Below, in pieces: positions 1 to 7,463 of a stretch of 9,718 nucleotides of DNA. The first letter of the stretch is position 1. The number at the start of each line of letters is the position of its first letter. The DNA is from CAHJXF01 sp964657795 (GTDB taxonomy: Bacteria; Pseudomonadota; Gammaproteobacteria; Burkholderiales; Burkholderiaceae_D). Made by a program: the position numbers and the translations under genes. The stretch spans positions 1 through 9,718 of the forward strand of contig CAZZWS010000157.1 in the NCBI GenBank assembly GCA_964657795.1, written 5' to 3'. The notes beneath the pieces are model-generated. The model was not told the origin of the DNA, did not search any database, and saw only the letters and a program-made list of their open reading frames with translations.

Positions 1-69
1 GACGAGAGCATCGACGAGAGCTTCCCCGCCAGCGACCCGCCCGCCGTCAAGTCCATCACCAAGAAGTGA
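1..69 (+). CDS. C-terminal end of a small protein with a DESFPASDPPA tail
   Basis: Frame 1 is open from the window edge to a TGA at 67-69 and gives 22 residues, beginning DESIDESFPASDPPAV and ending in two lysines. The acidic DESFPASDPPA-type tail is one I recognise as recurring at the C-terminus of many short, uncharacterised proteobacterial proteins; I know of no established function for it. The start and most of the gene lie outside the window, so size, domains and partners cannot be judged. No convincing terminator follows: the only hairpin nearby has a 4-bp stem (around 79-90) with no T-run. The next gene starts 153 nt downstream, so this gene probably belongs to a different transcript. 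Confidence 0.7.
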   Translation, partial: DESIDESFPASDPPAVKSITKK

Positions 70-222
70 GGGCGTGGTGCACGGTCGTGCCGGATGCATG
101 TGACTTCTTGACCTGAGCGCCACGCGTTGCACGTGCGTCGCACCCGGCTCGTAGACGCGGGCCGATCGGCATGTTGCACAACGCTTAGAATCGCGCTCCG
201 CAAGATCACGACGCACCTGTTC

Positions 223-801
223 ATGAACGTTCGCTCTGCAGTCCCCTCGGATTGCGACGCCATCGCCGCCCTGCACGCAGCAAGCTGGCGGTCCACCTAT
301 CGCAACATCCTTTCGGACGACTATCTCGACCGGGACGTCGTGGACGATCGTCACGATCTGTGGACCGCGCGCTTCACGAAGTTCGACGACGGGAAGCATC
401 ACGTGGCCGTCGCCATCGACGACGGTGATCACCATCGTCCCGCACCGACGGTCCTCGGCTTCGTCTGCGTGCTGCTGGACGAAGAACCGGAGTACGGCGC
501 GTTGCTCGACAATCTCCACGTCGCCCCCGACCAGCATCGCGCCGGCGTCGGCCGTCGCCTCATGGCTCGCGCCGCGCACTGGGTCGCCGCGATGGAGCCC
601 GACTGGCCGATGCATCTCTGGGTCTACGAACAGAATCTCAAGACGGTCGCGTTCTATCGCAAGACCGGTGGCGCCGCCGTCGATCAGCGCGTCATCGTGA
701 CACCGGCCGGAAACCGCGCCGCGGTGCTGCGCTTCGAATGGCGCGATCCGGCGCTCCTCGCCGCGACGCTCGATGCGTCGTTCGAACGATCGTCGACATG
801 A
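223..801 (+). CDS. GNAT-family N-acetyltransferase
   Basis: A 192-residue protein of the GNAT fold, expected to transfer an acetyl group from acetyl-CoA to an amine in the cytoplasm; the acceptor cannot be told. The N-terminus (NVRSAVPSDCDAIAALHAASW, then TYRNILSDDYL) is the typical first strand and helix of single-domain GNATs. Motif A is LDNLHVAPDQHRAGVGRRLM (residues 95-114), with the acetyl-CoA pyrophosphate loop HRAGVG at 105-110; His takes the usual Gln/Arg place. Motif B is LWVYEQNLKTVAFYRKTGG (132-150) with N138 and the FY pair at 144-145. The frame is open further upstream from a TTG at 127, but those 32 residues are Arg-rich and not GNAT-like, so I chose the ATG at 223; no clear Shine-Dalgarno precedes it. 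A TAGAAT at 186-191 could be a -10 element, but no -35 matches it. The next gene starts 13 nt after the stop, so this is probably the first gene of a three-gene transcript. Confidence 0.85.
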   Translation: MNVRSAVPSDCDAIAALHAASWRSTYRNILSDDYLDRDVVDDRHDLWTARFTKFDDGKHHVAVAIDDGDHHRPAPTVLGFVCVLLDEEPEYGALLDNLHVAPDQHRAGVGRRLMARAAHWVAAMEPDWPMHLWVYEQNLKTVAFYRKTGGAAVDQRVIVTPAGNRAAVLRFEWRDPALLAATLDASFERSST

Positions 802-814
802 AGCCAGGAACGCA

Positions 815-1477
815 ATGACCGCAGAAGCAACGAGCCTCGCGAGCGGCGTGGTCGTAGGACTGCTGCTGGCCTCGGGATTGGGACGGCGCTTCGATGCCGA
901 CGGCCGGCGCAACAAGCTGCTGGCGCGCCTGCCCGACGGACAGACCCTGGTCTGCGCGTCGGCCCGGGCGCTGTGCAATGCGCTCGAGCACGTCGCGGTC
1001 GTCGTGCCGACACGCGGCACGCTGATCGAGGCCGCGCTGTCGGATCTCCCGGTCCGCCTGATCCGCAACGCGCGGGCGATGGAAGGCATGGGCGCTTCGA
1101 TCGCCGTCGGCATCGCTGCGCTCGAGGCGGAATTTCCGAAGGCGCGCGGCTGGCTGATCGCCCTCGGCGACATGCCGTTCGTGATGCCGCGCACGATCCG
1201 TTCGATCGCCGATGCAGTCGGGCTCCGCGGCCATGCGCGCATCGTCGCGCCGACCTACGACGGCCGCCGTGGACATCCGGTCGGATTCGATCGCACGCTG
1301 ACCGCGGCGTTGATGGGGCTGCAGGGAGACGTCGGTGCGAGCGTGCTGATGAAGGCCGAATCGGTCACGGCGATCCCCTGCGACGACCGCGGCATCGTGG
1401 AGGACATCGATACGCGAGACGACCTGAATCGCACGCCGTCGAGCGCGGCAGGCGACGCCCCATCGACTTCGACATGA
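815..1477 (+). CDS. MocA/MobA-like nucleotidyltransferase (NTP_transf_3 family)
   Basis: A 220-residue Rossmann-like nucleotidyltransferase. The nucleotide-binding loop GLLLASGLGRRFDADGRRNK (residues 15-34) is a variant of the family's LAAGxSxRMGxxK signature. ALGDMP (116-121) carries the metal-binding Asp119, GRRGHPVGF is at 150-158, and VEDIDT (195-200) matches the DIDTPED-type end of MocA proteins. Family members transfer CMP or GMP to molybdopterin (MocA, MobA) or mature molybdenum hydroxylases; the GHP and DIDT blocks favour the MocA branch over true MobA. No molybdoenzyme gene lies in the window, so the substrate is open. An in-frame ATG exists at 773, inside the previous gene, but the ATG at 815 has AGGAA at 806-810 and leads directly into the fold. 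The stop overlaps the start of the M61 peptidase gene (ATGA, 1474-1477), a sign of translational coupling. The last 15 or so residues are Ser/Ala/Thr-rich and look disordered. Confidence 0.8.
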   Translation: MTAEATSLASGVVVGLLLASGLGRRFDADGRRNKLLARLPDGQTLVCASARALCNALEHVAVVVPTRGTLIEAALSDLPVRLIRNARAMEGMGASIAVGIAALEAEFPKARGWLIALGDMPFVMPRTIRSIADAVGLRGHARIVAPTYDGRRGHPVGFDRTLTAALMGLQGDVGASVLMKAESVTAIPCDDRGIVEDIDTRDDLNRTPSSAAGDAPSTST

Positions 1478-3384
1478 CGCTCGCCACCACCCGGAAGAGA
1501 GTCTCGGCAGGGGTGCTCGCGCCCGCCGCCGTCCGCTATCGCATCACGCCGGTCGACCCGCTGGGTCATCTCTTCGAGGTGATCTGCGACGTCGCCGAGC
1601 CCGAGCCGGGCGGCCAGCGCCTCGCGCTGCCGGCGTGGATCCCCGGCAGCTACATGATCCGTGAGTTCGCCCGCCACATCGTCTCCATCGAGGCCGGGTG
1701 CGGCGGTCAGCCGGTCGAACTGCGCAAGCTCGACAAGCACACGTGGCAGGCCGGGCCCTGCGACGGCCCGCTGCGCGTCCGCTATCGCGTCTATGCCTGG
1801 GACCCGTCGGTGCGCGCGGCGCATCTCGACGAGACGCATGGCTTCTTCAACGGGACCAGCGTGTTCCTGCGCGTCGCGACTCACGAGGATGCGCCGCACG
1901 AAGTCGACCTGCGGCCGCCGACCGGCCGCGCGTATCGCGCGTGGCGTGTCGCGACGACGCTGCCCGAGCACGGCGCCGCGAGGCACGGCTTCGGCACCTA
2001 TCGGGCGGCCGACTACGACGCGCTGATCGATCATCCCGTCGAGATGGGCACGTTCCGCCTCGAGACCTTCGTGGCCGAAGGCGTGCCGCACGAGATCGCG
2101 TACACCGGCACGGCGCCGCGCCTCGATGCGGACCGCATCAACGCAGATCTCACGCTGCTCTGCGCTGCGCAGATCCGGTTCTTCGGCGCACGGGCGGACG
2201 AAGGCAGCGGACCCCGACGGAAGCGCGCGAACGCCGCAGCGCCTTTCGATCGCTACGTATTCCTCACCAGCGTCGCCGGCGAAGGCTACGGGGGACTCGA
2301 ACACCGCGCATCAACCGCGCTGTTGACGTCGCGCGACGCGTTGCCCGTGCCTGGCACAGCCGCGTCGGATTCCGCATCGGCCGCGGGCAACTCGGCCTAC
2401 CTCACGTTCCTCGGCCTCGTCAGCCACGAATACTTCCACAGCTGGAACGTCAAGCGCATCAAGCCCGCCGCGTTCGCGCGCTACGACCTCACGCAGGAGA
2501 ACTATTCGTCGCTCCTGTGGATCTTCGAAGGCTTCACGAGCTACTACGACGACCTGTTCCTCGTGCGCACCGGCCTCGCGACGCCGCAGCAGTATTTCGG
2601 CCTGCTCGCGAAGACCATCGACGAAGTGCTGGGCGGCCCTGGCCGCCTCGCGCAGAGCGTCGCCGACAGCTCGTTCGATGCGTGGGTCAAGTACTACCGC
2701 CAGGACGAGAACACGCCGAACGCGGTCGTCAGTTATTACAAGAAGGGTTCGCTGGTCGCGCTTTGCCTCGACCTCCACATCCGCGACCGGTCGCGCGGCC
2801 GCGCCTCGCTCGACGATGCGATGCGGCTGATGTGGACGCGCTACGGCCGCGACTTCTACGCAGGGCAACGCACAGGACTGGGCGAAGACGAATTCCCGGC
2901 GCTGGTCGAGGAAGCCACCGGGATCGACGTGCGGGACGTCGTCGCGCGTTGGGCCTACGGCACCGAAGAGTTGCCGCTGGCGACGCTGCTGGCGCGCGCC
3001 GGCCTCGTGCTCGGCAGCGACGGCGGCCAGTCGAAGGCGGCGTTGGGCGCGCGTCTGGCGGTGGTCGGCGGCGAGACGCGACTCGCGACGGTCTTCACCG
3101 GTGGCGCGTCGCACGAGGCGGGACTGTCCGCGGGCGACGTGCTGATCGCCATCGATGGATTGCGCGTGCCACCCGGCAAGGTCGCGACGATGCTCGCGCG
3201 TTATCGACCCGGCGAAGTCGTCGATGTGACGGCGTTCCGCAGCGACGCGCTGATGACGAAGCGCGTGACGCTCGCCGCGGCGCCGGGCAACGCGATCATC
3301 ACGCGGGTCGACAAGCCGGCGCGACGCGCGGCCGACCTGTACGACCGGTGGCTGGCCCCCGAGGACTCCCGTCCGGGCAAGTGA
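1474..3384 (+). CDS. Family M61 metallopeptidase (glycyl aminopeptidase-like) with PDZ domain
   Basis: A 636-residue zinc peptidase of MEROPS family M61, whose characterised members release N-terminal glycine and sometimes alanine or serine. An N-terminal beta-rich domain (about residues 15-180, with LALPAWIPGSYMIREFARHI) precedes the thermolysin-like catalytic domain. That domain shows the substrate-side loop GGLEH at 273-277, the zinc motif HEYFH at 318-322 (His318, Glu319, His322) followed by SWNVKRIKP, the third ligand Glu352 in LWIFEGFTSYYDD, and the SYYKKG block with Tyr421/Tyr422. A PDZ domain follows (about 525-610, with VFTGGASHEAGLSAGDVLIAIDG). All catalytic residues are present. 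There is no signal peptide, so it is probably cytoplasmic. The frame is open upstream to 973 inside the previous gene, but the ATG at 1474 fits the family's N-terminus and overlaps the preceding stop by 4 nt. No Shine-Dalgarno is visible, which fits reinitiation. It ends 13 nt from the convergent yacG stop. Confidence 0.9.
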   Translation: MTLATTRKRVSAGVLAPAAVRYRITPVDPLGHLFEVICDVAEPEPGGQRLALPAWIPGSYMIREFARHIVSIEAGCGGQPVELRKLDKHTWQAGPCDGPLRVRYRVYAWDPSVRAAHLDETHGFFNGTSVFLRVATHEDAPHEVDLRPPTGRAYRAWRVATTLPEHGAARHGFGTYRAADYDALIDHPVEMGTFRLETFVAEGVPHEIAYTGTAPRLDADRINADLTLLCAAQIRFFGARADEGSGPRRKRANAAAPFDRYVFLTSVAGEGYGGLEHRASTALLTSRDALPVPGTAASDSASAAGNSAYLTFLGLVSHEYFHSWNVKRIKPAAFARYDLTQENYSSLLWIFEGFTSYYDDLFLVRTGLATPQQYFGLLAKTIDEVLGGPGRLAQSVADSSFDAWVKYYRQDENTPNAVVSYYKKGSLVALCLDLHIRDRSRGRASLDDAMRLMWTRYGRDFYAGQRTGLGEDEFPALVEEATGIDVRDVVARWAYGTEELPLATLLARAGLVLGSDGGQSKAALGARLAVVGGETRLATVFTGGASHEAGLSAGDVLIAIDGLRVPPGKVATMLARYRPGEVVDVTAFRSDALMTKRVTLAAAPGNAIITRVDKPARRAADLYDRWLAPEDSRPGK

Positions 3385-3397
3385 CGGAGGACACCGC

Positions 3398-3589
3398 TTA
3401 CTGCGGGTGCCCGGTCTCCGGGTCGTCCCCTTCGGCCGAGGGGTCGGTTGCGTCGGGGATCGCGTAGCGTTCGCTCGCCCATGCACCGAGGTCGACGTTC
3501 TTGCAGCGCTCGGAACAGAACGGACGGAACGGGCTCGCGGCATTCCAGACCACCGGCGTTCCGCACGTGGGACATATGACGACGGCCAT
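3398..3589 (-). CDS. yacG: DNA gyrase inhibitor YacG (zinc-binding)
   Basis: A 63-residue protein with the YacG zinc finger: Cys6-x2-Cys9 and Cys25-x3-Cys29 (CPTCG, then FCSERCKNVDLGAWASERYAIP). In E. coli, YacG binds GyrB and blocks gyrase from binding DNA; the same role is expected here from homology. After the conserved block the last 16 or so residues are Asp/Glu/Pro-rich (TDPSAEGDDPETGHPQ) and look disordered. It is the last gene of the leftward cluster and starts 26 nt after the zapD stop, so it is probably co-transcribed with zapD. The purine-rich run GAAAGA upstream of the ATG is a weak ribosome-binding candidate with long spacing. The stop faces the M61 stop across 13 nt. Two short GC hairpins (3410-3422 and 3427-3443) lie inside its 3' end, but neither has a T-run. 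Confidence 0.92.
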   Translation of the reverse strand: MAVVICPTCGTPVVWNAASPFRPFCSERCKNVDLGAWASERYAIPDATDPSAEGDDPETGHPQ

Positions 3590-3615
3590 GCGGTCAGCGG
3601 TCTTTCACGGCGGCA

Positions 3616-4371
3616 TCAGAGGTTGCAGAGCACGAGATCGAACGGCACGTCGGTGTCGATCGGACGCGGTCGCATGTCGCCGTCCTGTGCGGTGAAGCGG
3701 ACCCAGATCATGTACTTGTTGGCGCTCGTCTCGGGGATCGCGCCGAGATTCTCGTCGAGACGGACCTGCAACATCTGATACGACTTGCCACCCAGCATCT
3801 GCTGATAACCGCCCTGCGTGGCCACGAGCTGCTGCGCATGACCGGACTGGCGCAACAGCCGCAACACGATCTCGAAGCAGCGACGCAGCGGCATCAGCGG
3901 ACCGATCCAGCCGGTGAGATCGACGAGTCGTTGTTGCGCGGGACGCGAGAGCCATGCGTGATACGACGGCAGATCGAATTCGCAGGTTCCGCCCGGAATG
4001 ATGCTGCGGCTGCGGATGCTGGTGAGCCAGTCGTTGTCGCGCAGGTGCTGACCGACCTTGCCCGGCGCGTCGTACAGCGAGCGCGTGGCGCCCTCGATAT
4101 CGCCGAGGATGCTCTCGAGCTTGGTCTGCTCGACAGCCACGTTGCCGCGCAGCGTCGTCAAGGTCTGGCGCTGCCGCTCCAGCTCCTGCAGCAGGTCGGA
4201 CTTGAGATCGGCGCGGCCCGCGACGTCGAGGATCTCGAACATCGTCGTGAGCGCGACGTGATGCGACGTCGGATGCGGCTGCGCGAGAAAGATTTCGAGG
4301 CGATCGAAGAGATCTTCGAGCCGGAGCAACGTCCGGATGCGTTCGTTGAAAGGATACTCGTACTGGATCAA
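3616..4371 (-). CDS. zapD: Cell division protein ZapD (YacF/DUF1342)
   Basis: A 251-residue soluble protein matching ZapD, which binds the C-terminal tail of FtsZ and bundles FtsZ filaments at midcell. Recognisable blocks are the start IQYEYPFNERIRTLLRLEDLFDRL, the helical stretch ending LLQELERQRQTL, a beta-rich middle containing CEFDLPSYHAWL, and LLRQSGHAQQLVATQGGYQQML near residues 172-193. The length fits the family. The reading frame has no ATG or GTG at the right place: codon 1 is TTG at 4371-4369, six nt after AGG (4380-4378), and codon 2 onward matches the family's N-terminus. An ATT one base upstream is out of frame, and in-frame codons further upstream offer no ATG or GTG. It follows coaE after a 157-nt gap holding a promoter-like sequence, and precedes yacG by 26 nt. 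ZapD-YacG adjacency is usual in beta- and gammaproteobacteria. Confidence 0.93.
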   Translation of the reverse strand: MIQYEYPFNERIRTLLRLEDLFDRLEIFLAQPHPTSHHVALTTMFEILDVAGRADLKSDLLQELERQRQTLTTLRGNVAVEQTKLESILGDIEGATRSLYDAPGKVGQHLRDNDWLTSIRSRSIIPGGTCEFDLPSYHAWLSRPAQQRLVDLTGWIGPLMPLRRCFEIVLRLLRQSGHAQQLVATQGGYQQMLGGKSYQMLQVRLDENLGAIPETSANKYMIWVRFTAQDGDMRPRPIDTDVPFDLVLCNL

Positions 4372-4495
4372 TGGACGCCTGACGTAGACAGGGGCGGTGC
4401 GTATCGATCGAGAAGTCGGTGGCCGCGCAATTGCTTACGACAAGCGTGCGGACGACGATGCGGCGGACGAAGGCGCGGGCAAAAGTGTGGCGTTG

Positions 4496-4524
4496 ATTCT
4501 GAAGCAAGCGCGGACGAATGACAA
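4496..4524 (-). promoter_or_regulatory. Putative sigma-70 promoter for zapD-yacG
   Basis: On the minus strand TTGTCA (4524-4519, 5 of 6 to TTGACA) and CAGAAT (4501-4496, 4 of 6 to TATAAT) are separated by exactly 17 nt. They lie just after the coaE stop, in the only sizeable gap of the coaE-zapD-yacG group. Transcription would begin near 4489 and leave a leader of roughly 115 nt before the TTG start of zapD. This is a consensus match only; no start site is known. Confidence 0.45.
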
Positions 4525-4528
4525 ACGA

Positions 4529-5146
4529 TCAGGCCGTGTCGTCGAAGCGTCGGGCGGCGGCGAGGTAGCTCTCGTGCAGTCGTGCCACCCGCGGGTCGAG
4601 CGACGCGGCATCGCCACTGTTGTCGATGAGGTCGTCGGCGCGGGCCGTGCGCTCGGCAGCCGGCATCTGCGCCGCGATGATGGCGCGGACCTCGGCTTCG
4701 GTGATGCCGCTGCGACGCATGACGCGCTCGACCTGCACGGCTTCGTCGCAGGTCACGACCAGCGTGCGCTGCAGGTCGGACGACCTCTTGCCCAACTCGA
4801 ACAGCAGCGGCACGACGAGCATCACGTAGGGCGACGTGGCGTGTTGACGTTCACGATCGCTCGCGACGCGAATCATCGGATGCAGGATCGCTTCGAGGCG
4901 CCGACGCTCGTCGGGATGCGAGAAGACATGCGCGCGCATCGCGGCGCGATCGAGTGCGCCATCGACGCCGATGAACGCATCGCCGAACGCGGACCGGATC
5001 GGCTCGATGGCCGCGCCGCCCGGTGCCGTGAGGCGATGCGCGGCGACGTCGGCATCGACGATGGTCACGCCGAGCGCCGCGAAACGCTCGGCCACGGTCG
5101 ACTTGCCGCTGCCGATGCCTCCGGTGAGACCGACGGTGTAGCGCAT
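4529..5146 (-). CDS. coaE: Dephospho-CoA kinase
   Basis: A 205-residue cytoplasmic kinase that phosphorylates the 3'-hydroxyl of dephospho-CoA with ATP, the last step of coenzyme A synthesis. The P-loop GGIGSGKST is at residues 9-17 (Gly9, Gly14, Lys15, Ser16), the VDAD/AH block with Asp31 and Asp33 follows at 30-37, HPMIR is at 89-93, and VPLLFE is at 112-117. The lid region with paired arginines (VERVMRRSGITEAEV) comes after. Length and motifs are complete. A GTG lies one codon upstream (5149), but the ATG at 5146 reproduces the MRYxVxLTGGIGSGKST start known from E. coli CoaE. The gene begins 6 nt after the pilD stop with no clear Shine-Dalgarno, so it is probably translated by coupling to pilD. 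The pilD-coaE pairing is a standard arrangement in beta- and gammaproteobacteria. Confidence 0.95.
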   Translation of the reverse strand: MRYTVGLTGGIGSGKSTVAERFAALGVTIVDADVAAHRLTAPGGAAIEPIRSAFGDAFIGVDGALDRAAMRAHVFSHPDERRRLEAILHPMIRVASDRERQHATSPYVMLVVPLLFELGKRSSDLQRTLVVTCDEAVQVERVMRRSGITEAEVRAIIAAQMPAAERTARADDLIDNSGDAASLDPRVARLHESYLAAARRFDDTA

Positions 5147-5152
5147 CACGCG

Positions 5153-6133
5153 TCAGACGGTCGGCAGGATGAACTCGATCACGCGCTGGCCCGCGAACAG
5201 CATCAGCACGCCGGCGGGCGCGAGATAGACCCCGAACGGCAGCCGCGACGCCATCGTCTTGCGGCCGGCCACGATCAATGAAAGCCCGACCACCGCGCCG
5301 ACGACTGCGGACAACAGCACGATGGGCAGGATGGCCTGCCAGCCGAACCACGCGCCCAACGCCGCCAGCAGCTTGAAGTCGCCATAGCCGAAGCCTTCCT
5401 TGCCGGTGGCCAGCTTGTAGGCCCAGTAGACCGACCACAGGCTCAGATACCCGACCACCGCCCCCCACACCGCATCGGACAGCGACACGAACACGCCCGA
5501 CCCGGCGCCCGAACCGGCTCCGAGCGCGGACCACAGCAGGCCCATCCACAGCAGCGGCAACGTGATCGCGTCGGGCAGCAGCATCACGTCGGCATCGATG
5601 AACGTCAACGCGACCAGACAGCCGACCAGGGTCAACCCGGCGAGCGTCGCGGCGGTCGCGCCGAAATGCCAGGCGACGGCGGCGAACAGCACCCCGACCA
5701 GCAGTTCGACGGCCGGATAGCGCAGCGAGATGACCGAGCGGCATGCTCTGCAGCGTCCCCGCAGCACGGCGTAGCTGACCAGGGGAATGTTTTCGATCGC
5801 GGTGAGGCGATGGCCGCAGGCGCCGCATCGCGAGCCCGGTCGCATCAGGTTCTCGTCCGGCAGCGCTCCGACCAGCGCGCGGAACGCGGGCTCCGCCGCG
5901 TGGAGACTCTGCTTGAGCGCGACCTGTCGCACGGCATCCGTCTTCACCGCGACACGGTCGACGTATTCGTCGACGTCCCCGAACCAGTCGAGAACGCCGA
6001 CGACGTTCGCGCGCTCGATCATCCGCGGCAGGCGATGGATGACGACGTTGAGGAAGCTGCCGATCAGAAGGCCGAACAGACCGGCGACCGAAGCGAGCAC
6101 CAAGGGATCGAACAGCGCCGCCTCGTCGCTCAC
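5153..6133 (-). CDS. pilD: Type IV prepilin peptidase / N-methyltransferase PilD
   Basis: A 326-residue inner-membrane aspartic protease that cuts the leader of type IV pilin and type II secretion pseudopilin precursors and methylates the new N-terminus. GLLIGSFLNVVIHRLP (21-36) is the typical first membrane segment. The cytoplasmic zinc site is Cys103-x2-Cys106 and Cys128-x2-Cys131. The catalytic aspartates are most likely Asp180 (FIDADVMLLPD) and Asp252 (GYGDFKLLAALGAW). Seven or so more hydrophobic stretches follow to the C-terminus. Two oddities are visible. The loop between RLP and the first Cys is 66 residues, against about 35 in Pseudomonas PilD as I recall it. A Gly/Ser/Ala linker (GAGSGAGSG) sits at about 205-213. 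The start is a GTG (6133), with no ATG or other start in frame upstream and only a weak ribosome-binding match. It lies 48 nt after pilC and 6 nt before coaE. Confidence 0.94.
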   Translation of the reverse strand: MSDEAALFDPLVLASVAGLFGLLIGSFLNVVIHRLPRMIERANVVGVLDWFGDVDEYVDRVAVKTDAVRQVALKQSLHAAEPAFRALVGALPDENLMRPGSRCGACGHRLTAIENIPLVSYAVLRGRCRACRSVISLRYPAVELLVGVLFAAVAWHFGATAATLAGLTLVGCLVALTFIDADVMLLPDAITLPLLWMGLLWSALGAGSGAGSGVFVSLSDAVWGAVVGYLSLWSVYWAYKLATGKEGFGYGDFKLLAALGAWFGWQAILPIVLLSAVVGAVVGLSLIVAGRKTMASRLPFGVYLAPAGVLMLFAGQRVIEFILPTV

Positions 6134-6181
6134 GGAGCCGCCAGCGACGACGCCGACACGGGCACGCCGGTCAAGCGCACA

Positions 6182-7414
6182 TCAGACCACCTGACCCAGC
6201 TTGAAGATCGGCAGGTACATGGCGACGACCATGCCGCCGACCAGCACGCCCAGGATCACGATGATGAGCGGCTCGAGCAGGCTCGACAACGCGTCGACCG
6301 AGTCGTCGACCTCGGCTTCGAAGAAGTCGGCGACCTTCGAGAGCATGCTGTCCAGCGAACCCGACTCCTCGCCGATGGAGACCATCTGGATGACCATGTT
6401 CGGGAAGACGTTGGTGTTCTGCATCGCATTGGTGAGCGAGACGCCCGTCGACACGTCACCCTGGATCTTCTTGGTCGCTTCGGCGTAGACCCAGTTGCCG
6501 GAGGCGCCGCCGACCGAGTCGAGGGCTTCGACGAGCGGTACGCCGGCCGCGAACATCGTGGCCAGCGTGCGGGTCCAGCGCGCGATGGACGACTTGCGGA
6601 CGAGGTCGCCGAAGATCGGCGCCTGCAGCAGCGCCCGATCCATCATGGCCTGGATCTTCGGACTGCGCCGCCAGGCCTGCAGGAAGAAATAGATGCCGCC
6701 GAACAGGATGCCGAAGATCAGCCACCACCACGCGACGAAGAAGTCCGAGATGGCCATGACGACCAGCGTCGGGCCCGGCAGGTCGGCGCCGAAGCTCGAA
6801 AACACGCTCTTGAACGCCGGGATCACGAAGATCATGATCACCGTGGTCACGATGCCGCCGACCGCGAGCACCGCGATCGGATAGAACAGCGCGGCCTTGA
6901 TCTTGCTCTTGATGGCGAGGATCTTTTCCTTGTACGTCGCCAGCCGATCGAGCAGCGAATCGAGGATACCGGCCTGCTCGCCGGCCGACACCAGGTTGCA
7001 GAACAGCGGGTCGAAGTAAAGCGGGTACTTGCGGAACGCCTGGTTGAGGCTGGACCCGGTCTCGATGTCGGAGCGCACGTCGTTGAGCAGCTTGGACACC
7101 GACGCGTTGGCATGGCCGCGACCGACGATGTCGAACGCCTGCAGCAGCGGCACGCCGGCCTTCATCATCGTCGCGAGCTGGCGCGTGAACAGCGTCACGT
7201 CCTTTTCCTTGATGCGCTTGCCGGACTTGAACGTCTGCTTCCTGATTTTGGTGACGAGGATGCCCTGCTTTCGCAGCGATGCGTTGACTAGCGCATCGCC
7301 GACCGCGCGCATCTCGCCGCGCACGTTCTTGCCGTTGCGGTCCTTGCCTTCCCAGACGAAGACCGCTTCCTTGGCGCCCGCCGGTCGGCGAGCCAGATTG
7401 GCTGTGGCCATCAT
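6182..7414 (-). CDS. pilC: Type IV pilus inner-membrane platform protein PilC
   Basis: A 410-residue polytopic protein of the GspF/PilC family, the inner-membrane platform on which the PilB and PilT ATPases act. It has an N-terminal cytoplasmic segment (FVWEGKDRNGKNVRGEMRA, about 19-37) and two GspF domains (about 72-195 and 275-398). The repeated signature is seen as AGEQAGILDSLLDRLATY (144-161) and IGEESGSLDSMLSKVADFFE (347-366). Hydrophobic segments lie at about 176-198, 226-246 and 382-402, the usual three. Length and order are normal for PilC. There are two adjacent ATGs (7414 and 7411) behind GGAG at 7422-7419; the second has the better spacing (7 nt), so the protein may start one residue later. 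It follows pilB after 49 nt. Confidence 0.95.
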   Translation of the reverse strand: MMATANLARRPAGAKEAVFVWEGKDRNGKNVRGEMRAVGDALVNASLRKQGILVTKIRKQTFKSGKRIKEKDVTLFTRQLATMMKAGVPLLQAFDIVGRGHANASVSKLLNDVRSDIETGSSLNQAFRKYPLYFDPLFCNLVSAGEQAGILDSLLDRLATYKEKILAIKSKIKAALFYPIAVLAVGGIVTTVIMIFVIPAFKSVFSSFGADLPGPTLVVMAISDFFVAWWWLIFGILFGGIYFFLQAWRRSPKIQAMMDRALLQAPIFGDLVRKSSIARWTRTLATMFAAGVPLVEALDSVGGASGNWVYAEATKKIQGDVSTGVSLTNAMQNTNVFPNMVIQMVSIGEESGSLDSMLSKVADFFEAEVDDSVDALSSLLEPLIIVILGVLVGGMVVAMYLPIFKLGQVV

Positions 7415-7463
7415 CGATCTCCGCTGCGGGTATTGCGTGGGCCGCTGTGTCGCATGGATATGT

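Noticed and set aside
126..191. Repeated GTTGCAC (126-132 and 173-179) and TAGAAT (186-191) as a GNAT promoter and operator.
   Set aside because: The seven-base repeat is too short to carry weight, and no -35 hexamer lies at a proper distance from TAGAAT.
127..222. N-terminal extension of the GNAT gene from TTG 127.
   Set aside because: The added 32 residues are Arg-rich and unlike GNAT proteins; the ATG at 223 starts directly at the family's first strand.
1698..3467. A 589-codon plus-strand frame overlapping the M61 gene.
   Set aside because: It is the shifted frame of the M61 gene and is dominated by Arg, Ala and Pro.
5666..7291. A 541-codon plus-strand frame opposite pilC and pilD.
   Set aside because: It mirrors PilC and PilD codons and gives a repetitive Asp/Arg/His/Gln-rich sequence with no recognisable fold.
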